This document shows, piece by piece, positions 13,173 through 17,688 of a DNA stretch of 17,688 nt. The DNA is from CAYLNK01 sp964384675. Lineage in GTDB: Bacteria; Acidobacteriota; Thermoanaerobaculia; UBA5066. A program made the position numbers and the translations under genes. The DNA lies in NCBI GenBank assembly GCA_964384675.1, contig CAYLNK010000114.1:1-17688 (forward strand). Direction: 5' to 3'. Positions within the stretch are counted from its first letter, which is position 1; every line of letters begins with the position of its first letter. Under the pieces are notes generated by a model. The model saw only the letters and a program-made list of their open reading frames with translations, searched no databases and had not been told where the DNA came from.

Positions 13173-13817
13173 ATGACGATCCGACGTCTCACGACGCGCG
13201 TGACGCTCGCCGCGCTCGCGCTCACCCTCGGCCGCTCCGTCCTCGCGCAGGACGCCGCCCCGAAGCCCGAAGAGAAGAAGGAGGGCGCCGCTCCGGCCGG
13301 CATGCCCAGCCCGGAAGAGATGATGAAGGCCTGGATGGCGTACGCCACGCCGGGCGAGCCCCACAAGAAATTCGAGTCCCTGACCGGCACCTGGACGGGG
13401 AAGGTGAAGATGACCATGGACGCCACCAAGCCGCCGGACGAGTCGGAAGGCACGATGGAGTACAAGACGATCCTCGGCGGGCGCTACCAGGAGATGCGCT
13501 GGGAAGGGACGATGATGGGCCAGCCGTTCACCGGCGTCGGCTTCGTCGGCTACGACAACGCCCTGAAGAAGTACCAGAGCGTCTGGATGGACACCGCGGG
13601 CACCGGCGTCTCCACGATGACGGGGGCGTACGACAAGACGGGGAAGGTCCTCACGATGTTCGGCGCCATGCCCGACCCGATGACCGGGAAGATGGCCCGG
13701 ATGAAGGAGACGGTCACCCACGTCGACGCCGACCACCACAAGCTCGAGGTGTGGAACGCGGGTCCGGACGGCAAGCTGATGAAGTCCCTGGAGATCACCT
13801 ACACGCGGAAGAAGTAG
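13173..13817 (+). CDS. Exported DUF1579 family protein
   Basis: A 214-residue protein with a signal peptide (MTIRRLTTRVTLAALALTLGRSVLAQDA, cleavage after about residue 25) and a Lys/Glu/Pro linker. The DUF1579 beta-barrel-like domain (about 60-214) follows: PGEPHKKFESLTGTWTGKVK, then the family block ESEGTMEYKTILGGRYQEMRWEG broken here only by normal loops, GVGFVGYDNALKKYQSVWMD and TGKVLTMFG. Function of this family is unknown; it is common in Acidobacteriota and Planctomycetota as secreted or periplasmic proteins of lipocalin-like size. The start is fixed by the AAGGAGG five bases upstream and the signal peptide. Flanked by the divergent TerB-like gene and by an LmbE-like gene with its own upstream hairpin, so it is probably monocistronic. 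Confidence 0.9.
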   Translation: MTIRRLTTRVTLAALALTLGRSVLAQDAAPKPEEKKEGAAPAGMPSPEEMMKAWMAYATPGEPHKKFESLTGTWTGKVKMTMDATKPPDESEGTMEYKTILGGRYQEMRWEGTMMGQPFTGVGFVGYDNALKKYQSVWMDTAGTGVSTMTGAYDKTGKVLTMFGAMPDPMTGKMARMKETVTHVDADHHKLEVWNAGPDGKLMKSLEITYTRKK

Positions 13818-13825
13818 CCGGGGAC

Positions 13826-13863
13826 GGGTCCGGCCGCTCGGCTATCCTGCCGCGGCCGGACCC
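13826..13863 (+). terminator. Perfect 12-bp hairpin after the DUF1579 gene
   Basis: GGGTCCGGCCGC (13826-13837) pairs with GCGGCCGGACCC (13852-13863) around a 14-base loop. It starts eight bases after the DUF1579 stop, as expected for a terminator, but no T-tract follows. The loop contains TATCCT (13843-13848), the same hexamer as ahead of bufB, so a promoter element exposed in the hairpin is an alternative reading. Confidence 0.5.
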
Positions 13864-13921
13864 TCCAAACCTTCGCCGGGATTCCGCGTAGAGAAGGGTC
13901 ACCGGCCCGAGAGGCCGCTTC

Positions 13922-16405
13922 ATGATCCGACTCCGCACCCTTCGCCCCCTCGCTGCCCTCCTGCTCGTCTCGACCGCCGTCGGCCGGCCGCTGGCCGCTC
14001 AGCCGGAGGAGCCGAAGAGCGCCGCCGAGATCGCGCTCGCGCTGAAGAAGCTCACCGTCGTCGGGAGCGCACTCTACGTCGCGGCGCACCCGGACGACGA
14101 GAACACCGCGTTCCTCGCCTACCTCTCGCGCGAGCGCCTGGTGCGCACGACCTACCTGTCGATGACGCGCGGCGACGGCGGCCAGAACCTGATCGGAACG
14201 GAGAAGGGCGACCTGATGGGGCTCCTCCGGACGCAGGAGCTCCTGGCGGCCCGTCGGATCGACGGCGCGGAGCAGACGTTCTCGCGTGCCATCGACTTCG
14301 GTTTCTCCAAGGGGCCCGACGAGACGCTCCGGATCTGGGGGCGAGAGGCAGCGCTGGCCGACGTGGTCTGGGCCATCCGGCGGGTGAGGCCCGACGTCAT
14401 CGTCACGCGCTTCCCGACGACCGGGGAGGGCGGGCACGGGCACCACACGTCGTCCGCGATCCTGGCGGAAGAGGCGTTCACCGCGGCCGCCGATCCGAAG
14501 CGGTTCCCCGAGCAGCTGGCGTACGTGGAGCCGTGGCAGGCGAAGCGGCTCCTGTGGAACGTCTTCCGCTTCGGCGCCAATGCGCCGCGGAAGGAGGTCG
14601 CCGGGCAGATCGCCGTCGACCTCGGCGCGTACAACGCTCTCCTGGGTCGCTCGTACACCGAGATCGCCGCGCTGAGCCGCAGCATGCACAAGAGCCAGGG
14701 GTTCGGCTCGGCCGAGCGACGCGGGACGTGGCTGAACGACTTCCAGCCGCGGCTCGGCGAGCCGGCCGCCAAGGACCTCTTCGACGGCGTCGACCTGTCA
14801 TGGAGCCGGGTGCCTGGCGGCGCGGCGATGGGCCCGCTCCTCGACGCGATCTACCGCTCGTTCGATCCCCGGAACCCCGCCGCGTCCATCCCGGCGCTCC
14901 TCGACGCCCACGCGCGGATGGCCGCGCTCTCCGGCCCCGACGTCGAGCGGAAGAGGAAGGAGCTGGCGGAGGTGATCCGCTCGTGCGCCGGCCTCTGGGT
15001 GGAGGCGATCGTCCCGGACGATTCGGCCACGCCCGGCAGTAGCGTCACGGTGGCGGCCCTGGCGCTCAACCGGTCGAGCGTGCCGATGACGCTCGAGACG
15101 GTCGAGGTGACGCATCAGGCCGACGTCGCGTTCACGCCAGCGCCCTTGAAGCCGAACGAGCCGGTCAAGGCCGAGGTGAAGGTCGTCCTCCCCGCGACGC
15201 TCGACGACACCACGCCGTACTGGCTGAGGAAGCCGCCGGCCAAGGGCCTCTACACGGTCGACGACCCGACCCTCGTGGGCCGGCCGGAGTCCCCCGCCCC
15301 GCTCGTCGCTCGCTTCACGGTGAAGGCCGGCGACCAGAGACTCTCCTTCGAGACGCCCGTGCTGTACCGCACGACGGACCCCGTGAAGGGGGAGCTGTAC
15401 CGCCCGTTCGAGGTCACGCCTCCCATCACGATCGCGTTCGACGAGAAGGTGTACTTGTTCGCCGGGAGCGGGGCGAAGCGCCTGCGGCTGACCGTGAGGG
15501 CGGGCGAGCCGAACGTCGCCGGCACGCTGCGCCTGAAGATGCCGGCCGGCTGGGCGGCGACTCCCGCCGGCGCGCCGTTCTCGCTGAAGGAGAAGGGGGA
15601 CGAGGCGACCGTCACGTTCGACGTCGTGCCTCCGGGCACCGCCGGCACCGTCACGCTCGCCGCCGAGGCGGACCTCGGCGCGCGCACGGTGTCGAGGGAG
15701 CTAGTGCGCGTCGACTACCCGCACATCCCCGTGCAGACGCTCTTCCCGCCCGCGGAGGTGAAGGCGGTCCGGCTCGACGTGACGAGGGGGAAGGCCGGCG
15801 CGATCGGCTACGTCATGGGCTCCGGCGACGACCTCCCGGGTGGCCTCCGCCAGCTCGGCTACACGGTGACGCTCCTCTCGGACGACGACCTCGAGACGGC
15901 CGACCTCTCGCGCTTCACCGCCATCGTCGCCGGCATCCGGGCCTACAACACGCGCCCGCGCCTGAAGGTACTCAACCGGCGCCTCCTCGACTACGTCGAG
16001 AAGGGGGGCCGCTACGTCGTCCAGTACCAGACGACGAACGACCTCGTCGTGGACGCCTTCGGTCCCTACCCGTTCAAGCTGTCCCGCGAGCGGGTCACGG
16101 TGGAGGAGGCTCCGGTCACGGCGGTACCGAACGCCGTTCTCGCCGGTCCGAACCGGATCGCCGCCGCGGACTTCGACGGCTGGGTGCAGGAGCGCGGCCT
16201 CTACTTCGCCGGCACGTGGGACGCGAAGTACGAGACGCCCCTCTCGAGCCACGACCCGGACGAGCCGGAGCGGAAGGGCGGGCTCCTGGTGGCGCGCTAC
16301 GGCAAGGGGACCTTCACGTACACCGGCTACGCCTTCTTCCGACAGATACCCGCCGGCGTGCCGGGCGCGATCCGCCTCTTCGTGAACCTCCTCGAGGCGA
16401 AGTGA
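13922..16405 (+). CDS. Secreted PIG-L/LmbE-family deacetylase with C-terminal accessory domains
   Basis: An 827-residue protein with a signal peptide (MIRLRTLRPLAALLLVSTAV, cleavage near LAAQ, residue 27). The N-terminal LmbE-like zinc deacetylase domain (about 45-300) has the metal motif AAHPDDE (His56, Asp58/59) and a second His cluster GEGGHGHHTSSAIL (His172-175), plus TRGDGGQNLIG and RTQELLAARRIDGA, typical of the large extracellular members of this family that act on N-acetylglucosamine-type sugars. A middle beta-rich region (about 330-610) looks like two Ig-like/NEW3 modules. The C-terminal part (about 640-827) is glutamine-amidotransferase-like (FTAIVAGIRAYNTRPRL, YVEKGGRYVVQYQT, ATYGKGTFTYTGYAFFRQ-like ending). 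The substrate is inferred to be a wall- or glycan-derived amino sugar. Its stop overlaps the next gene (GTGA), followed by a symporter gene, so cleave-and-import of a sugar is a reasonable operon function. Confidence 0.88.
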   Translation: MIRLRTLRPLAALLLVSTAVGRPLAAQPEEPKSAAEIALALKKLTVVGSALYVAAHPDDENTAFLAYLSRERLVRTTYLSMTRGDGGQNLIGTEKGDLMGLLRTQELLAARRIDGAEQTFSRAIDFGFSKGPDETLRIWGREAALADVVWAIRRVRPDVIVTRFPTTGEGGHGHHTSSAILAEEAFTAAADPKRFPEQLAYVEPWQAKRLLWNVFRFGANAPRKEVAGQIAVDLGAYNALLGRSYTEIAALSRSMHKSQGFGSAERRGTWLNDFQPRLGEPAAKDLFDGVDLSWSRVPGGAAMGPLLDAIYRSFDPRNPAASIPALLDAHARMAALSGPDVERKRKELAEVIRSCAGLWVEAIVPDDSATPGSSVTVAALALNRSSVPMTLETVEVTHQADVAFTPAPLKPNEPVKAEVKVVLPATLDDTTPYWLRKPPAKGLYTVDDPTLVGRPESPAPLVARFTVKAGDQRLSFETPVLYRTTDPVKGELYRPFEVTPPITIAFDEKVYLFAGSGAKRLRLTVRAGEPNVAGTLRLKMPAGWAATPAGAPFSLKEKGDEATVTFDVVPPGTAGTVTLAAEADLGARTVSRELVRVDYPHIPVQTLFPPAEVKAVRLDVTRGKAGAIGYVMGSGDDLPGGLRQLGYTVTLLSDDDLETADLSRFTAIVAGIRAYNTRPRLKVLNRRLLDYVEKGGRYVVQYQTTNDLVVDAFGPYPFKLSRERVTVEEAPVTAVPNAVLAGPNRIAAADFDGWVQERGLYFAGTWDAKYETPLSSHDPDEPERKGGLLVARYGKGTFTYTGYAFFRQIPAGVPGAIRLFVNLLEAK

Positions 16406-16665
16406 TCGGGGGGACCTCCAGGTCCGGCCCCCACGCGCCCCCCTTGGCCGGGCGCACTGAGCTGAACGGGGGGACCTCCAAGTCCGGTCCCCCCGCACCC
16501 CCCTTGGCCGGGTGCTCTGAGCTGAACGGGGGGATCTCCAGATCCGGTCCCCCGGACGCGCCGCCGCCCTTGTTCCGCTCGTGGCGCGCTCTCTACGCCC
16601 TCGTGGCGGGCGTGCTCGGGCTCGAGATCGTCCTCTTCTGGCTCTTCATGAAGGCGTTCGAGTGA
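16402..16665 (+). CDS. Small single-pass membrane protein with repeat-derived N-terminus
   Basis: An 87-residue frame. The GTG at 16402 overlaps the deacetylase stop (GTGA). Residues 1-54 are low-complexity, made of 20-residue repeats (GGTSRSGPHAPPLAG, NGGTSKSGPPAPPLAG, NGGISRSGPPDAPPP) encoded by a 60-bp DNA repeat. The last ~31 residues, RSWRALYALVAGVLGLEIVL followed by FWLFMKAFE, form one transmembrane helix with a basic start, and resemble the small membrane proteins often seen just before SSS transporters. A TTG at 16570, after the repeats, would start the plain TM protein and is a serious alternative start. The stop overlaps the symporter GTG start (GTGA, 16662-16665). Function unknown; possibly an accessory subunit of the transporter. 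Confidence 0.6.
   Translation: MIGGTSRSGPHAPPLAGRTELNGGTSKSGPPAPPLAGCSELNGGISRSGPPDAPPPLFRSWRALYALVAGVLGLEIVLFWLFMKAFE
16408..16560 (+). repeat. 60-bp tandem repeat (two full, one partial copy) with hairpin potential
   Basis: Copies begin at 16408, 16468 and 16528, each with GGGGGG; the first two match at 54 of 60 bases and the third matches only over its first ~26 bases. Each copy opens with a small palindrome, GGACCTCCAGGTCC in copy 1, GGACCTCCAAGTCC in copy 2 and GGATCTCCAGATCC in copy 3. Copies 1 and 3 differ by a C-G to T-A exchange on both arms, a compensatory change. Copy 2 additionally has GGGGGGACC against GGTCCCCCC. A REP-like insertion or expansion is likely. Confidence 0.9.
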
Positions 16666-17688
16666 GCCTCCTGGATTGGGCGGTGCTGCTCGGCTCGCTC
16701 GGGCTCATCGTCGGCTTTGGCGTCTGGCGCAACCGCCACGCCAGGGACATGAACGCCTACCTCCTGGCGGGTCGCAGCCAGAGCGCGCGGGCGGTCGCGG
16801 TGTCGATCATGGCGACGCAGGCGAGCGCCATCACGTTCCTCTCCACGCCGGGGCAGGCGTACGTCGACGGGATGCGCTTCGTGCAGTTCTACTTCGGGCT
16901 GCCCCTCGCGATGATCGTCCTCTCCGTCACGGCCGTCCCGCTCTTTCATCGCCTCCAGGTCTTCACCGCCTACGAGCTCCTGGAGAAGCGGTTCGACCTG
17001 AAGACCCGCACGCTCGGGACGTTCCTCTTCCTGGTGCCACGCGCCCTCTCGACCGGGGTCTCGATCTACGCGACGGCGATCGTGCTGTCGGTGCTCCTCG
17101 GCTGGAACATCACGATCACCAACATCGTCATCGGCGGGCTCGTCATCCTCTACACGGCGACCGGCGGCTCGAAAGCCGTCGCCTGGACGCAGGGCTGGCA
17201 GTTCGCGGTGGCGATCCTCGGGATCGTGACGGCGTTCGTCGTCATCGTCCTCTCGCTCCCCGACGTCTCGTTCGGCGAGGCGACGCGCGTCGCCGGGAAG
17301 CTCGGGAAGCTGCGCACCATCGACCTGTCGTTCGACCCCGCCAGCCGCTACAACATCTGGTCGGGACTGATCGGCGGTTTCTTCCTGCAGCTCGCGTATT
17401 TCGGCACCGACCAGTCGCAGGTGGGCCGCTACCTGGGCGGCGCGTCGGTCGGCGAGAGCCGGCTGGGCCTTCTCCTGAACGGTCTCCTCAAGGTGCCGAT
17501 GCAGTTCTTCATCCTCTTCCTCGGCGCCATGGTCTTCGTCTTCTACCAGTTCGTCCCTCCGCCGCTCCTCTTCAACCCGGTCGAGACCGCGCGGATCCGG
17601 GCGAGCGCGGCCGGCCCGGAGTTTCGCGCGCTCGAGGCGCGCCACGTGGAAGCGTTCACCGCGCGGCGCGCCGCCGCGGAGGCCCTCG
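16662..17688 (+). CDS. Sodium:solute symporter (SSS family), 3' end beyond the window
   Basis: At least 342 residues are visible, beginning VSLLDWAVLLGSLGLIVGFG at a GTG that overlaps the preceding stop (GTGA). The sequence is an integral inner-membrane transporter of the LeuT fold, with hydrophobic helices near 4-21, 43-62, 72-93, 118-146, 150-166, 180-200, 232-250 and 277-298. Family signatures: MATQASAITFLSTPGQAYVDG (start 50; a 20-residue core), LYTATGGSKAVAWTQGWQ (163-180) and FGTDQSQVGRYL (247-258), which correspond to the SSS GxxxA and GTDQ segments. Na+-coupled uptake of a sugar or amino sugar is likely given the secreted deacetylase upstream, but substrate identity cannot be read from the sequence. 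The product is incomplete; SSS proteins are usually 500 or more residues, so at least a third is missing. Confidence 0.9.
   Translation, partial: MSLLDWAVLLGSLGLIVGFGVWRNRHARDMNAYLLAGRSQSARAVAVSIMATQASAITFLSTPGQAYVDGMRFVQFYFGLPLAMIVLSVTAVPLFHRLQVFTAYELLEKRFDLKTRTLGTFLFLVPRALSTGVSIYATAIVLSVLLGWNITITNIVIGGLVILYTATGGSKAVAWTQGWQFAVAILGIVTAFVVIVLSLPDVSFGEATRVAGKLGKLRTIDLSFDPASRYNIWSGLIGGFFLQLAYFGTDQSQVGRYLGGASVGESRLGLLLNGLLKVPMQFFILFLGAMVFVFYQFVPPPLLFNPVETARIRASAAGPEFRALEARHVEAFTARRAAAEAL

Noticed and set aside
16408..16560. Possible CRISPR array
   Set aside because: The 60-bp units are contiguous with no unique spacers, only two and a half copies exist, and they are read in frame as protein.

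Overview
The window is a very GC-rich stretch of a Gram-negative bacterial chromosome. Genes are tightly packed with many 4-base ATGA/GTGA start-stop overlaps. ADP-heptose (LPS) genes, a lipoprotein and periplasmic thioredoxins imply an outer membrane. Gene content and style (DUF1579, exported LmbE-like deacetylase beside a Na+/solute symporter, a bufferin locus) suggest a member of Acidobacteriota or a similar soil or sediment lineage. That placement is inference, since no rRNA or other marker is present.

Layout, left to right. (1) Positions 1-2415, minus strand: a three-gene operon gmhB, a conserved gene of unknown function, and hldE kinase (cut by the left edge). The two outer genes make the heptose precursor of LPS inner core. 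(2) 2446-4007, plus strand: a small membrane protein and a coiled-coil lipoprotein resembling Cbp1-type adhesins. (3) 4031-7402, minus strand: purL followed by a redoxin (start overlaps the purL stop) and a TlpA-like thioredoxin. (4) 7403-7719: the purL/NUDIX divergent gap, almost filled by a ~278-bp element with 33-bp terminal inverted repeats. (5) 7720-10238, plus: a NUDIX hydrolase translationally coupled to glutamine-dependent NAD+ synthetase. (6) 10239-12576, plus: a bufferin-type copper-binding RiPP locus consisting of a Tat-exported Cys-rich precursor, its DUF692/MNIO enzyme and its DUF2063 partner, with an intrinsic terminator after the precursor gene. (7) 12506-13075, minus: a TerB-like protein convergent with and overlapping the DUF2063 gene. 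(8) 13173-13817, plus: exported DUF1579 protein. (9) 13922-17688, plus: secreted PIG-L/LmbE-type deacetylase, a small single-pass membrane protein whose N-terminus is made of 60-bp tandem repeats, and a sodium:solute symporter running off the right edge.

The most interesting parts are the bufferin locus, whose precursor carries two nearly identical 6-Cys modules made by a 120-bp duplication, the inverted-repeat element between purL and the NUDIX gene, the hairpin-forming 60-bp repeats inside a coding frame, and the unrecognised gene embedded in the heptose operon. The precursor/MNIO/DUF2063 architecture is a known family. The duplicated core and its regulatory layout are the less ordinary features.
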